Origin: an uncultured Clostridia bacterium
Lineage (GTDB): Bacteria > Bacillota > Clostridia > CAKSNL01 > HGM11501
Assembly (NCBI GenBank): GCA_934476235.1
Contig: CAKSNL010000005.1
Span: forward strand, 86,184 to 150,183
Direction of reading: 5' to 3'
Length of the DNA stretch: 64,000 nt
Of this stretch, positions 1-7,811 are shown one piece after another. The stretch's first letter is position 1; each line of letters begins with the position of its first letter. The position numbers and the translations under genes were made by a program. Under the pieces are notes generated by a model. That model ran no database searches and was not told where the DNA came from. It saw nothing but the letters and a program-made list of their open reading frames with translations.

Positions 1-174
1 TTACATCTCGATGTGAAATACAGTGTGGATGACGCGGATGTATTATTGGAGGTCTCCGGCAGGGATATGGCGGATGCGCAGACCTTTTTGGAAGGTTTCA
101 GGCAGTTTTTATGCAATCTTTCGGCGGAATACGAAAAATATCTCACGGTGAAGGAGGTACAGAGAAATGTTTAA
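1..174 (+). CDS. prp: Ribosomal-processing cysteine protease Prp, C-terminal part
   Basis: The window opens inside this gene: 57 C-terminal codons are visible, ending in TAA at 172-174, eight bases inside rpmA. Prp is the cysteine protease that removes the N-terminal leader of ribosomal protein L27 in Firmicutes and relatives. The catalytic Cys and His lie upstream of the window, so identification rests on the C-terminal pattern (a helix ending in LSAEYEKYL followed by a short basic tail) and on its place immediately before rpmA, where prp (ysxB) lies between rplU and rpmA in Firmicutes. The downstream L27 has the leader that Prp cleaves, which supports the call. Without the N-terminal half the active site cannot be checked. 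Confidence 0.85.
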   Translation, partial: LHLDVKYSVDDADVLLEVSGRDMADAQTFLEGFRQFLCNLSAEYEKYLTVKEVQRNV

Positions 175-445
175 ATTAAACATACAGCTTTTTGCACACA
201 AAAAAGGTGTCGGCAGCACAAAGAACGGAAGAGACTCGGAATCCAAGAGACTCGGCGTTAAGAGAGCTGACGGTCAGGCTGTTTTGGCAGGAAACATTCT
301 TGTAAGACAGAGAGGAACTCACATTCATCCCGGTCTTAATGTTTCAAGAGGCAGCGATGATACTTTGTTTGCAACGGCAAACGGAAAAGTTAAATTCGAG
401 AGAATGGGCAAGGATAAAAAACAGGTAAGCGTTTATCCTATGTGA
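167..445 (+). CDS. rpmA: 50S ribosomal protein L27 with cleavable N-terminal leader
   Basis: L27 (92 aa) is a large-subunit protein whose N-terminus reaches the peptidyl-transferase centre. The body, with GSTKNGRDSESKRLGVK and RQRGTHIHPG, is typical. Residues 1-9 (MFKLNIQLF) precede AHKKG: this is the Firmicutes leader that must be removed, after Phe9, to expose the functional N-terminus, a job done by Prp encoded just upstream. The start overlaps the prp stop by 8 bases, implying translational coupling; the ribosome site AAGGAGG lies inside prp. obg, which commonly follows rpmA, is absent; instead a terminator comes 16 bases after the stop. Confidence 0.98.
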   Translation: MFKLNIQLFAHKKGVGSTKNGRDSESKRLGVKRADGQAVLAGNILVRQRGTHIHPGLNVSRGSDDTLFATANGKVKFERMGKDKKQVSVYPM

Positions 446-460
446 TTTTTCGTGCATCAG

Positions 461-491
461 TGCGCAGGGCAATTGCTCTGCGCATTTTTTT
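461..491 (+). terminator. Rho-independent terminator after rpmA
   Basis: Ten-base stem TGCGCAGGGC / GCTCTGCGCA (two G-T pairs) with an AATT loop, followed by seven T. It ends the ribosomal-protein operon. Confidence 0.9.
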
Positions 492-508
492 ATGCGGTTC
501 ATCAATTA

Positions 509-537
509 TTGACAAAAAACGATTTTTGATATATAAT
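509..537 (+). promoter_or_regulatory. Sigma-A promoter for histidine phosphatase-pgi
   Basis: TTGACA at 509-514 and TATAAT at 532-537 with 17 bases between: a consensus vegetative promoter. Expected start of transcription about 544, giving a leader of about 28 nt before the ATG at 572. Confidence 0.85.
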
Positions 538-571
538 GCAGTATGTATTAATTCGTAAGGCGGTGACCTAT

Positions 572-1168
572 ATGCTTGAGATAACATTTGTAAGACACGG
601 ACAGGTCGAAAGCAACACGAGAGGGGCATATATCGGATGGACGAATAAGCCCCTGAATATGGAGGGTATAAATCAGGCGAGGGAAACGGCGTCAAAGCTT
701 GCGGACGAAAGGTTTGAGGCGATATACACAAGCCCTCTCGAACGCGCAAAGCACACCGCTGATATTATTAGGGACAAAACCGGCGCAAGAATGATATTGG
801 ACGATGGGTTAAAGGAGTGGAACTTCGGTATTTTTGACGATCTGACCTCGGAGGCGATTGCGGATAAATATCCGGATGAATATAAAAAGTGGCGCAGCGA
901 CTGGTGGAACTATAAGATTCCGAACGGTGAGAGCGCCAAGGAAGCGTACAGACGGCACGGCGGCGCTGTAAGGGAAATTGTCAAAAGACACCCCGGCGGA
1001 GGCAGAATTCTTATCGTTTCTCACCTTTGCGCACTCAGAAACATGTTTTGCTTTTTGCTCGGCGATGATCCGGGCCTTGCAATGCGGTTTTCAGTTAAAA
1101 ATGCGTCTGTAAGCAAAATCGTAATAACCGACGATAACTATGCGGTACTGACCGCGCTTAATTTATAA
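572..1168 (+). CDS. Histidine phosphatase family protein (phosphoglycerate mutase-like)
   Basis: A 198-residue member of the histidine phosphatase superfamily. The phospho-accepting RHG motif sits at the N-terminus in FVRHGQVESN, followed by an arginine/SPLERA motif, an E-W-N-FG segment, and a second catalytic His in ILIVSHLCALR. Such proteins include alpha-ribazole phosphatase (CobC), 2-carboxyphosphatases and cofactor-dependent phosphoglycerate mutases; length and loop pattern fit the small phosphatase branch rather than glycolytic mutase, and the substrate cannot be told. An in-frame ATG at 536 lies inside the promoter -10 box, so the start was set at 572, preceded by AAGGCGGTG. pgi follows after 25 bases, so both are probably one transcript. 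Confidence 0.88.
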   Translation: MLEITFVRHGQVESNTRGAYIGWTNKPLNMEGINQARETASKLADERFEAIYTSPLERAKHTADIIRDKTGARMILDDGLKEWNFGIFDDLTSEAIADKYPDEYKKWRSDWWNYKIPNGESAKEAYRRHGGAVREIVKRHPGGGRILIVSHLCALRNMFCFLLGDDPGLAMRFSVKNASVSKIVITDDNYAVLTALNL

Positions 1169-1193
1169 AAATATTATTAAAGGAGTAATTTAC

Positions 1194-2519
1194 ATGATAA
1201 AGATCGACTATTCAAAAAGCGGAATTACGGCTGAACAGATGGAACATGCCAAGGGGCAGATGCTTGAGGCGAAAAAGTGCGTTGAGCATGGCACCGGCGC
1301 GGGAAGCGATTTTTTAGGCTGGGTGAGACTTCCGGAAAGCTATGATAAAGAAGAATTCGCAAGAATAAAAGAGGCGGCAGAGAAGATAAGAGAAAATTCC
1401 GATGTGCTTGTTGTTGTCGGTATCGGCGGTTCATACCTCGGCGCGCGTGCGGCAATCGAAATGCTTAATTCGTCATTTTGCAATCTCCTTCCCAAGGACA
1501 AGAGAAAAGCTCCGGTAATCGTGTATGCCGGAAACAACATAAGCGGAAACTATATGTATGAGCTTATGGAATACTTAGATGATAAAGATTTTTCTGTAAA
1601 CGTTATAAGCAAGTCCGGAACGACAACGGAGCCGGCAATAGCGTTCAGACTTCTTTGCAATCTTCTTGAGAGAAAGTACGGGACGACAGACGGCAGAATC
1701 TATGCCACAACAGATAAGGCGAAGGGTGCACTCAAGGGCTTTGCGGACGAGAAGGGCTGCCCGACATTTGTCGTTCCCGATGATGTGGGAGGAAGATACT
1801 CCGTTCTTACCGCAGTCGGACTTTTGCCGATCGCGGCGTCGGGAATTGATATTGACGCGATGATGAAGGGCGCTTATGACGCTATGAATGACCTGGAGTC
1901 TGACGATAACGCATGCACCGAATATGCAAGAATCAGAAACATTTTATACAGACAGGGCAAAACGGTCGAGATACTTGCAAATTACGAGCCCAGACTTCAT
2001 TATATCGGTGAATGGTGGAAACAGCTTTTCGGCGAAAGCGAAGGTAAGGACTCCATGGGCATTTTCCCGGCTGCAGTTGATTTTTCGACAGACCTTCACT
2101 CTTTGGGACAGTATATCCAGGAGGGCAGAAGAAACATTTTCGAAACGGTTCTTACGGTTTCCGAGCCCGACCATGACGTTACGGTCATAAACGACGAAAA
2201 GAATATTGACGGGCTTAATTTCCTTTCGGGAAAAACAATGAGCTATGTAAACCACAAGGCGTTTTTAGGCACGCTTTTGGCACATACGGACGGAAGCGTT
2301 CCGAATATCGTGCTCGAAATGGATAAGATGGATGCCTATAACTTCGGATATCTTGTATACTTCTTTGAGAAGGCTTGCGGTATCAGCGGATATATGCTCG
2401 GAGTTAACCCGTTCAACCAGCCCGGTGTTGAGGCGTACAAGAAAAATATGTTCGCTCTCTTAAACAAACCCGGATACGAAGAGGCGGGAAAAATTCTTTC
2501 GGAAAAATTGAAAAAATAA
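1194..2519 (+). CDS. pgi: Glucose-6-phosphate isomerase
   Basis: Interconverts glucose 6-phosphate and fructose 6-phosphate in cytoplasmic glycolysis and gluconeogenesis. The 441-residue protein has the family length for Firmicutes. Visible marks are VVGIGGSYLGARAAIE near residues 74-90 (phosphosugar-binding SIS fold), SKSGTTTEPA (phosphate loop), the signature DVGGRYSVLTAVGLLP, and HSLGQYIQEG. Ribosome site AAAGGAG seven bases before ATG. It lies 25 bases after the histidine phosphatase gene and shares its promoter. No strong terminator follows; the next gene has its own promoter beginning right after the stop codon. Confidence 0.97.
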   Translation: MIKIDYSKSGITAEQMEHAKGQMLEAKKCVEHGTGAGSDFLGWVRLPESYDKEEFARIKEAAEKIRENSDVLVVVGIGGSYLGARAAIEMLNSSFCNLLPKDKRKAPVIVYAGNNISGNYMYELMEYLDDKDFSVNVISKSGTTTEPAIAFRLLCNLLERKYGTTDGRIYATTDKAKGALKGFADEKGCPTFVVPDDVGGRYSVLTAVGLLPIAASGIDIDAMMKGAYDAMNDLESDDNACTEYARIRNILYRQGKTVEILANYEPRLHYIGEWWKQLFGESEGKDSMGIFPAAVDFSTDLHSLGQYIQEGRRNIFETVLTVSEPDHDVTVINDEKNIDGLNFLSGKTMSYVNHKAFLGTLLAHTDGSVPNIVLEMDKMDAYNFGYLVYFFEKACGISGYMLGVNPFNQPGVEAYKKNMFALLNKPGYEEAGKILSEKLKK

Positions 2520-2520
2520 C

Positions 2521-2549
2521 TTGAAAATTATTCCGTTTTATAGTACAAT
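2521..2549 (+). promoter_or_regulatory. Sigma-A promoter for the 2598 gene
   Basis: TTGAAA at 2521-2526, 17-base spacer, TACAAT at 2544-2549. The -35 box begins two bases after the pgi stop codon. Leader about 42 nt. Confidence 0.75.
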
Positions 2550-2597
2550 ATAGATAAGGGAATTGTATTCCGAATAAAAATACTGGAGGTAAATGCT

Positions 2598-3008
2598 ATG
2601 TTAAAGATTATTGTAGGCGAAAAAGGAACTGGCAAGACAAAAACTCTCCTTGATGCGGTTCATGCGGCGTTGGATTCTCAGAAGGGCAGCGTGGTTTTTA
2701 TCAATAAGGGAACGAGACATACTTATGATCTTAATTCACAGGTTCGCCTTGTCAATACCGAGGACTGTATGATCGATAATTACGATATGTTCTACGGTCT
2801 TATATGCGGAGTTCTCTCGCAGAATTTCGATATAAGCGACATATTTGTTGACAGCATTACAAAGATTGTCGGAATCAACAATATTCCCAAGCTTGAACAG
2901 ATGCTTGATAGAGCGGCGGCAGTTTGCGAAAAGGCAAATGCAAATCTGACGATTACGATTACGATCAACGCTGATCTTATCAGCGACGGAATGAAGAAAT
3001 ATCTTTAA
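2598..3008 (+). CDS. Conserved P-loop protein of unknown function
   Basis: A 136-residue cytoplasmic protein with an N-terminal Walker A motif GEKGTGKT (residues 7-14) followed by a nucleotide-binding-like fold. The rest (INKGTRHTYDLNSQVR, IFVDSITKIVG) matches my recollection of a family found across Clostridia that is annotated only as hypothetical or ATP-binding protein. A hydrophobic strand ending in Asp (DIFVDS) could be the Walker B strand, but no catalytic Glu follows, so ATP hydrolysis is uncertain. Strong ribosome site GGAGG. Neighbours (pgi, thrC) give no functional clue, and it has its own promoter. Confidence 0.7.
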   Translation: MLKIIVGEKGTGKTKTLLDAVHAALDSQKGSVVFINKGTRHTYDLNSQVRLVNTEDCMIDNYDMFYGLICGVLSQNFDISDIFVDSITKIVGINNIPKLEQMLDRAAAVCEKANANLTITITINADLISDGMKKYL

Positions 3009-3023
3009 GAAGCAAAACAAGAT

Positions 3024-3051
3024 GGGGAGCCGGACCCTGGTTCGACTCCCC
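3024..3051 (+). other. tRNA/tmRNA T-arm-like fragment
   Basis: GGGGAG (3024-3029) pairs with CTCCCC (3046-3051) around a segment containing GGTTCGACT, the hallmark of a tRNA or tmRNA T-loop and 3' acceptor side. The expected 5-bp T-stem directly around the loop does not form and no CCA, D-arm or anticodon arm is visible, so this is not a functional tRNA. It may be chance, a relic, or a small hairpin in the thrC leader. Confidence 0.3.
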
Positions 3052-3085
3052 GTATGTTTATAAGCTTTTGCCCGGAGGTTAGTTT

Positions 3086-4582
3086 ATGATATATCACAGC
3101 AGCAAAGATGTGACAGTTGAAATTTCGGCTGCGGAGGCAATTGTAAAAGGACTTGCCGATGACGGCGGTCTTTTTGTGCCCGAAAGTATACCGAAGCTCA
3201 GCCTGGACGAAATAGTCGCACTGGGGGATATGAGCTACAGTGACAGAGCGGCGAATATAATAGGATTATATCTGACGGATTTCAGACAGAATGAACTCAA
3301 GGAGTGCACTCAGGCAGCGTACACGCGCGAAAAATTTGAAACTGAGAGCATTGCGCCTATATATAAGCTTAACGAACAGACTTATATATTGGAGCTCTGG
3401 CACGGTCCGACGTGCGCTTTCAAGGATATGGCGCTCCAGCTTTTGCCGCACCTTTTAACCGCATCGCTTGAAAAGACGGGGACGGATAAAAGCGTTGCTA
3501 TTCTTGTCGCAACAAGCGGAGATACCGGTAAAGCAGCGCTTTCCGGATTTGCCGATGTGCCCGGCACGAAAATTTTTGTTTTCTATCCCACCGGCGGAAC
3601 ATCTGAGATACAGAAGCTTCAGATGCAGACGCAGGAGGGTGAAAATGTCGGCGTTTTGGCGATTGACGGGAATTTTGACGATGCGCAGAGCGGCGTTAAG
3701 AAAATATTTTCAGACCCCGAATTTGCGTCAGAGCTTTCTTTGCGCGGAATTGAGCTTTCAAGCGCCAATTCGATAAACTGGGGGCGGCTTGTTCCGCAGA
3801 TAGTTTATTATGTTTCAACGTATGCGGAGCTTGTTAAAAACAAGGAAATAACCTGCGGGGATGAAATAAATGTTTGCGTGCCGACCGGTAATTTCGGTAA
3901 TATTCTGGCGGCGTATTATGCAAAAGAAATGGGCGTTCCGATAAAGAAGCTCATCTGCGCGTCAAACAGCAACAATGTTCTCACGGAGTTTATAAGAACG
4001 GGTATTTATAATAAAAACCGCACATTTGTAACTACAAATTCACCGTCGATGGATATTCTTATTTCAAGCAATCTCGAAAGACTTTTGTATCACATGTCCG
4101 ACGGGGATTCGGAACTTGTCGCTTCTCTTATGCGTCAGCTTAACGAAAACGGGGTCTATGAGGTTCCGGATAAGATAAAGTCAAAGCTTTCGGAGCTTTT
4201 CTATGCTGCGTACTGTGACGATAAATTTACCTTGCGAACCATTTCTGATATAGAAAGAAACTATTCGTATGTTATGGATACTCATACGGCGGTTGCCCAG
4301 AATGTTTATGAGCAGTATCTTGCGCAGACGCATGACAGTACGAAGACGGTCATTGCTTCGACCGCCAGCCCGTTTAAGTTTGCGGGCAGTGTCGTTTCCG
4401 CGATAAAGGGAGAGGAAGAGGCGGCAGGTGAGGACGAGTTTAAGCTCATTGATATGCTGTCGGAGCTTTCAAACGAAAAGCCTCCCAAAGCACTTTCCGA
4501 GCTGAAAGACAAAGAAATAAGATTCCCCGGTGTTTGCGCCAAGGATGAGATGAAAGCGGTCGTTGATAAATTTTTGCAGTAA
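3086..4582 (+). CDS. thrC: Threonine synthase
   Basis: PLP enzyme converting O-phosphohomoserine to threonine and phosphate. The 498-residue protein is of the long type: an N-terminal domain with DDGGLFVPESIPKLS, then the PLP lysine (about K113) in HGPTCAFKDMALQ, the glycine-rich phosphate loop (ATSGDTGKAAL), SSANSINWGR, and the C-terminal CVPTGNFGNI. Ribosome site CGGAGG. It stands alone between a 77-base gap and a strong terminator. Together with asd, metA/metY and dapA/dapB it gives this window most of the aspartate family of amino acids, though hom and thrB are not here. Confidence 0.97.
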   Translation: MIYHSSKDVTVEISAAEAIVKGLADDGGLFVPESIPKLSLDEIVALGDMSYSDRAANIIGLYLTDFRQNELKECTQAAYTREKFETESIAPIYKLNEQTYILELWHGPTCAFKDMALQLLPHLLTASLEKTGTDKSVAILVATSGDTGKAALSGFADVPGTKIFVFYPTGGTSEIQKLQMQTQEGENVGVLAIDGNFDDAQSGVKKIFSDPEFASELSLRGIELSSANSINWGRLVPQIVYYVSTYAELVKNKEITCGDEINVCVPTGNFGNILAAYYAKEMGVPIKKLICASNSNNVLTEFIRTGIYNKNRTFVTTNSPSMDILISSNLERLLYHMSDGDSELVASLMRQLNENGVYEVPDKIKSKLSELFYAAYCDDKFTLRTISDIERNYSYVMDTHTAVAQNVYEQYLAQTHDSTKTVIASTASPFKFAGSVVSAIKGEEEAAGEDEFKLIDMLSELSNEKPPKALSELKDKEIRFPGVCAKDEMKAVVDKFLQ

Positions 4583-4592
4583 GTAAAAAAAT

Positions 4593-4620
4593 AAAAGGCG
4601 GGAAGACCCGCCTTTTATTT
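4593..4620. terminator. Bidirectional terminator between thrC and DUF1540 gene
   Basis: Perfect 10-bp stem AAAAGGCGGG / CCCGCCTTTT with loop AAGA, with A and T runs on both sides. It serves thrC (plus) and the convergent small gene (minus). Confidence 0.92.
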
Positions 4621-4630
4621 TACAGAACGA

Positions 4631-4798
4631 TTAGCAATCGCATCTGTTTTTGAAAGTAGAGCACTCTGTCTCACATGCCTCGCATGCATTGCCGGACTCA
4701 ACCTTGATAGAGGCAGCATGGCATGCATGATTCTCGTTGTATGCGCACTTTTCAGCGTCGCAGGTAATTCCGTCCAAACGATGTGTGTTCTTATCCAT
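4631..4798 (-). CDS. DUF1540 domain small cysteine-rich protein
   Basis: A 55-residue protein with eight cysteines spaced as in DUF1540 (C-x4-C, then two cysteine pairs and a closing CDC), a family found in Clostridia, often in two copies per protein, and thought to bind metal. Here a single copy makes up the whole protein, with an N-terminus MDKNTHRLDGITC. The ATG at 4798 was chosen over a longer frame because AAAGGAAAG precedes it at the right distance and the extra residues do not look like protein. Its leader contains two inverted repeats (4826-4859, 4876-4892). Function unknown. Confidence 0.85.
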   Translation of the reverse strand: MDKNTHRLDGITCDAEKCAYNENHACHAASIKVESGNACEACETECSTFKNRCDC

Positions 4799-4825
4799 AG
4801 AGAAAACTTTCCTTTCATCGGCGTT

Positions 4826-4859
4826 CGGTATATCCGGATCGGATGATTCGGATATACCG
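4826..4859. repeat. Inverted repeat in the DUF1540/phosphoesterase intergenic region
   Basis: Perfect 11-bp arms CGGTATATCCG / CGGATATACCG separated by 12 bases. On the plus strand it is followed by GCCGTTTTTAT and may act as an attenuator before the metallophosphoesterase; on the minus strand it lies in the leader of the DUF1540 gene. Confidence 0.6.
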
Positions 4860-4875
4860 GCCGTTTTTATAATAA

Positions 4876-4892
4876 AGTACCTGTTCGGTACT
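4876..4892. repeat. Small palindrome AGTACC-5-GGTACT, possible operator
   Basis: Six-base perfect arms around TGTTC, between the divergent DUF1540 and metallophosphoesterase genes. Could be an operator for a dimeric regulator or a short hairpin; no regulator is linked to it. Confidence 0.35.
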
Positions 4893-4947
4893 GGTGATAT
4901 TGTTCGCACGGCGTGAGGATTTTATTCAAAAATGAGGAGAAATTTTA

Positions 4948-5625
4948 ATGTCAATTTACGCTATTTCCGATTTGCATTTGCCGCTCGGCGTGGAAAAGCC
5001 GATGGATGTTTTCGGAATAAGATGGAATAATTATGTGGAGAGAATAAAGGAAAACTGGATAAAAACAGTAAAAGACGAGGATTATGTTATCATTTCGGGA
5101 GATATATCGTGGGCAACATATCTTTCCGAGGCGATAAAAGACCTTGCCTTTATAAATTCGCTTCCGGGAACCAAGATATTATCCCGCGGAAATCACGATT
5201 ATTGGTGGACGACGCTTAAAAAAATGAACGAGCTTAAGAAAAATGAAGGGTTTGACAAAATTAATTTTCTCCAGAACGATGCGTATATGATAGGAAAAAC
5301 GGCAGTTGCCGGGTGCAGAGGATGGATAACTCCTCTTGAAAAAAAGTTTGGCAGGGATGATGAAAAAATATACAGGCGAGAGCTTTTAAGGATGGAAATG
5401 TCGATAAATGACGCCATAAAAAAGGGCGCCGAAAAGATTATTTTGTCGGTACATTATCCGCCGCTCGCGGACTTTTACGAAATTATCCGAAAATACAATG
5501 TCGATATTGCATTATACGGGCATTTGCACCACGAAACAATGGGTAGTTATGTTGAAATTTCGGAGCGGACCAAGCTTGTTTCTTGTGACTATTTATCATT
5601 TTTTCCCGAAAAAATTATTCTTTGA
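4948..5625 (+). CDS. Calcineurin-like metallophosphoesterase
   Basis: A 225-residue cytoplasmic metallophosphoesterase with all motifs of the superfamily in order: SDLHL (D-x-H), ISGDISWA (GD), SRGNHDYWW (GNHD), SVHYPP (H) and YGHLHHE (GHxH), which together hold two metal ions. It belongs to a Clostridial group annotated only as metallophosphoesterase; the YWW after GNHD is typical of that group. Substrate unknown. Ribosome site GAGGAGA. It is divergent from the DUF1540 gene, and no consensus promoter is obvious in the gap, which is rich in inverted repeats. Confidence 0.92.
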   Translation: MSIYAISDLHLPLGVEKPMDVFGIRWNNYVERIKENWIKTVKDEDYVIISGDISWATYLSEAIKDLAFINSLPGTKILSRGNHDYWWTTLKKMNELKKNEGFDKINFLQNDAYMIGKTAVAGCRGWITPLEKKFGRDDEKIYRRELLRMEMSINDAIKKGAEKIILSVHYPPLADFYEIIRKYNVDIALYGHLHHETMGSYVEISERTKLVSCDYLSFFPEKIIL

Positions 5626-5634
5626 AAATTTTAC

Positions 5635-5662
5635 TTGAAAAATTTTATATATATGGTATAAT
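5635..5662 (+). promoter_or_regulatory. Sigma-A promoter for tig-clpP-clpX
   Basis: TTGAAA at 5635-5640, 16-base A/T spacer, TATAAT at 5657-5662. Leader about 57 nt. Neither a CtsR nor a CIRCE (HrcA) operator is visible. Confidence 0.8.
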
Positions 5663-5725
5663 ATTAATTTAGATAGGCTAAACTTGGATTACTATGGTTT
5701 GGCGGTTCAGAAAGGATGAAGTAAT

Positions 5726-7195
5726 ATGAGTTACACACTTGAAAATGTGGAGAAGAACAAGGTAAAGCTTACCATAGAGGTAGCGTCGGAGCTTTTTGAG
5801 GACGGAATGAAGAAGTCCTACCAGAAAAACGTTAAGTACATTAACGTTCCCGGTTTCCGTAAGGGCAAGGCTCCCAGAAAAATGATTGAGAAAATGTACG
5901 GACCTGCTGTATTTTATGAGGACGCAGTAAACTTTATTATACCTGATGCATATGATGAAGCAGTAAAGGAAGCTGACATTCACCCCGTATCGCAGCCGGA
6001 GATTGACATAGTTACTATCGGCGAGGCAGATAAGCCTTTCGTATTCACCGCTGAAGTTTTCACAAAGCCCGAGGTTAAGCTCGGTACATATAAGGGCGTT
6101 GAGATTGAGAAGGTTGAAAACAAGGTGACGGACGCTGACGTTGATGCTGAAATAGCATCCATGCGCGAAAAGAATTCGAGAATGGTTACAGTTGAGGACA
6201 GAGCGGCTTTAGACGGCGACATCACGACTATCGACTATGAGGGATTCTGTGACGGAGTTGCTTTTGAAGGCGGCAAGGGAACAGATTATGAGCTTACACT
6301 TGGCAGCGGAACGTTCATTCCCGGATTTGAAGAGCAGATTGTCGGCAAAAAGATCGGCGAGGAGTTTGACGTTAACGTGAAATTCCCCGAGGAGTATCAT
6401 GCCGAGGAGCTTAATGGCAAGGACGCTGTATTTAAGGTTACACTTAAGGGCATAAAGGTAAAGGAGCTTCCGCAGCTTGACGATGAGTTTGCAAAGGATG
6501 TCAGCGAGTTTGATACACTTGACGCACTCAAGGAAGATATCAAGAGTAAGCTTACCAAGGAAGCTGAAAATAAGACTAAGGCCGAGATTGAAAACAGAGC
6601 TCTTGAGGCGGCTGTTGAAGGCGCGGAGATTGACCTTCCCGAGTGCATGGTCGACAATCAGGTTGAAAAAATGCTTGAGGATTATGCATACAGGTTAAAG
6701 AGTCAGGGTATAGATATGAAGATGTACCTTCAGTATACACAGATGACCGAGGAGCAGTTAAAAGAGCAGATGAAGCCTTCTGCAAAGCAGCAGGTTTTGG
6801 GCAGCCTCGTATTAGAGAAGATTGCAGAGCTTGAAAAGCTTGAGGCGACGGATGAAGACATCGAGAAGGAATTTGACAAGATCGCTGAGACCTACAAGAT
6901 GGAAAAAGACAAGATCAGAGAGCTTATGGGCGCGAATATTGACGCTATGAAGCAGGATATCGTTACAAATAAGGCTCTTGACGTTCTTGCGGCAAGCGCT
7001 AAGCAGACCAAGAAGAAAGCGGAGAAGAAGGCTGACAAGGCTGAAAAGGAAGAGGGCGAGAAGCCCGCGGCTAAGAAGACTGCCGCAAAGAAGCCCGCAG
7101 CTAAGAAGACTGCCGCTAAGAAAGAGCCTGACAAGGAAGCTGAGCCCAAGAAGAAAACTACCAAGAAGGCAGATAAGGAAAAATCAGCTGAATAA
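5726..7195 (+). CDS. tig: Trigger factor with lysine/alanine-rich C-terminal tail
   Basis: Ribosome-associated chaperone and peptidyl-prolyl isomerase acting on nascent chains. The N-terminal ribosome-binding domain carries the signature GFRKGKAPRKMIE (residues 43-55), followed by the FKBP-type domain (about 150-240, IDYEGFCDGVAFEGGKG) and the helical C-terminal chaperone domain. The normal protein ends near residue 425; residues 426-489 are an added tail almost entirely of K, A, E and P, with two perfect copies of PAAKKTAAKK, resembling histone-H1-like or mycobacterial HupB tails. Ribosome site GAAAGGATG. It is followed after 20 bases by clpP and then clpX, a common Firmicutes order. Confidence 0.97.
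   Translation: MSYTLENVEKNKVKLTIEVASELFEDGMKKSYQKNVKYINVPGFRKGKAPRKMIEKMYGPAVFYEDAVNFIIPDAYDEAVKEADIHPVSQPEIDIVTIGEADKPFVFTAEVFTKPEVKLGTYKGVEIEKVENKVTDADVDAEIASMREKNSRMVTVEDRAALDGDITTIDYEGFCDGVAFEGGKGTDYELTLGSGTFIPGFEEQIVGKKIGEEFDVNVKFPEEYHAEELNGKDAVFKVTLKGIKVKELPQLDDEFAKDVSEFDTLDALKEDIKSKLTKEAENKTKAEIENRALEAAVEGAEIDLPECMVDNQVEKMLEDYAYRLKSQGIDMKMYLQYTQMTEEQLKEQMKPSAKQQVLGSLVLEKIAELEKLEATDEDIEKEFDKIAETYKMEKDKIRELMGANIDAMKQDIVTNKALDVLAASAKQTKKKAEKKADKAEKEEGEKPAAKKTAAKKPAAKKTAAKKEPDKEAEPKKKTTKKADKEKSAE
7064..7123 (+). repeat. 30-bp tandem repeat coding PAAKKTAAKK twice
   Basis: Two adjacent 30-bp units (7064-7093, 7094-7123) differ at three positions, all synonymous third bases. The peptide is therefore identical in both copies, suggesting selection on the basic tail rather than recent slippage. 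Confidence 0.9.
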
Positions 7196-7215
7196 TTATA
7201 AGGAGGCTTTAAAGA

Positions 7216-7791
7216 GTGGTAAATAATATGAGCGACAGAGAAGAACATTCCGGAGAGAGCATTTATTCCAGACTTTTAAAGGACAGAATTATATTCTTAA
7301 ACGGCGGGATAGACAATGCTGTTGCATGCAGCATTATTGCACAGCTTCTGTATCTTGAAAGCGAGGATCCCGATAAGGATATTTGCCTTTATATCAACTG
7401 CCCCGGAGGTTCTGTAAGCGACGGGCTTGCAATTTACGATACGATGAAGTATATAAAGTGCGATGTTTCGACCATCTGTATCGGCATGGCGGCGTCAATG
7501 GGCGCGTTCTTACTGTCAAGCGGAGCAGAAGGCAAAAGGATTGCTCTTCCGAACAGTGAAATAATGATTCATCAGCCCTCGCTCAGTAATGTGTATCAGG
7601 GGCAGGCATCCGACGTTGAGATAATGACCAATCAGATGATGCGCATTAAGGATAAGCTTAACAAAATTCTTGCGGAAAACACAAAGCAGCCGCTTGAAAA
7701 AGTAGTCGGCGATACGGAGCGTGACTATTATCTTACCGCACAGGAAGCCTGCGATTACGGTATAATCGATAAGATTATATCTCATAGGTAA
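7216..7791 (+). CDS. clpP: ATP-dependent Clp protease proteolytic subunit
   Basis: Serine peptidase that forms the 14-mer proteolytic chamber used by ClpX, encoded next. 191 residues. Catalytic triad visible as Ser94 (GMAASMGAFLLS), His119 (EIMIHQPS) and Asp170 (ERDYYLTA); the oxyanion loop NCPGGSVSDG is intact. GTG start at 7216 was chosen because AAGGAGG lies nine bases before it; the next ATG (7228) is too far. It sits 20 bases after tig and 20 bases before clpX, so the three are very likely one transcript. Confidence 0.97.
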   Translation: MVNNMSDREEHSGESIYSRLLKDRIIFLNGGIDNAVACSIIAQLLYLESEDPDKDICLYINCPGGSVSDGLAIYDTMKYIKCDVSTICIGMAASMGAFLLSSGAEGKRIALPNSEIMIHQPSLSNVYQGQASDVEIMTNQMMRIKDKLNKILAENTKQPLEKVVGDTERDYYLTAQEACDYGIIDKIISHR

Positions 7792-7811
7792 TAACCTTTT
7801 GGAGGATTTAT

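Noticed and set aside
6892..7248. 118-codon minus-strand frame rich in Ala, Phe, Leu and Ser opposite the tig tail
   Set aside because: Arises from the complement of the Lys/Ala repeat codons; not a real membrane protein.
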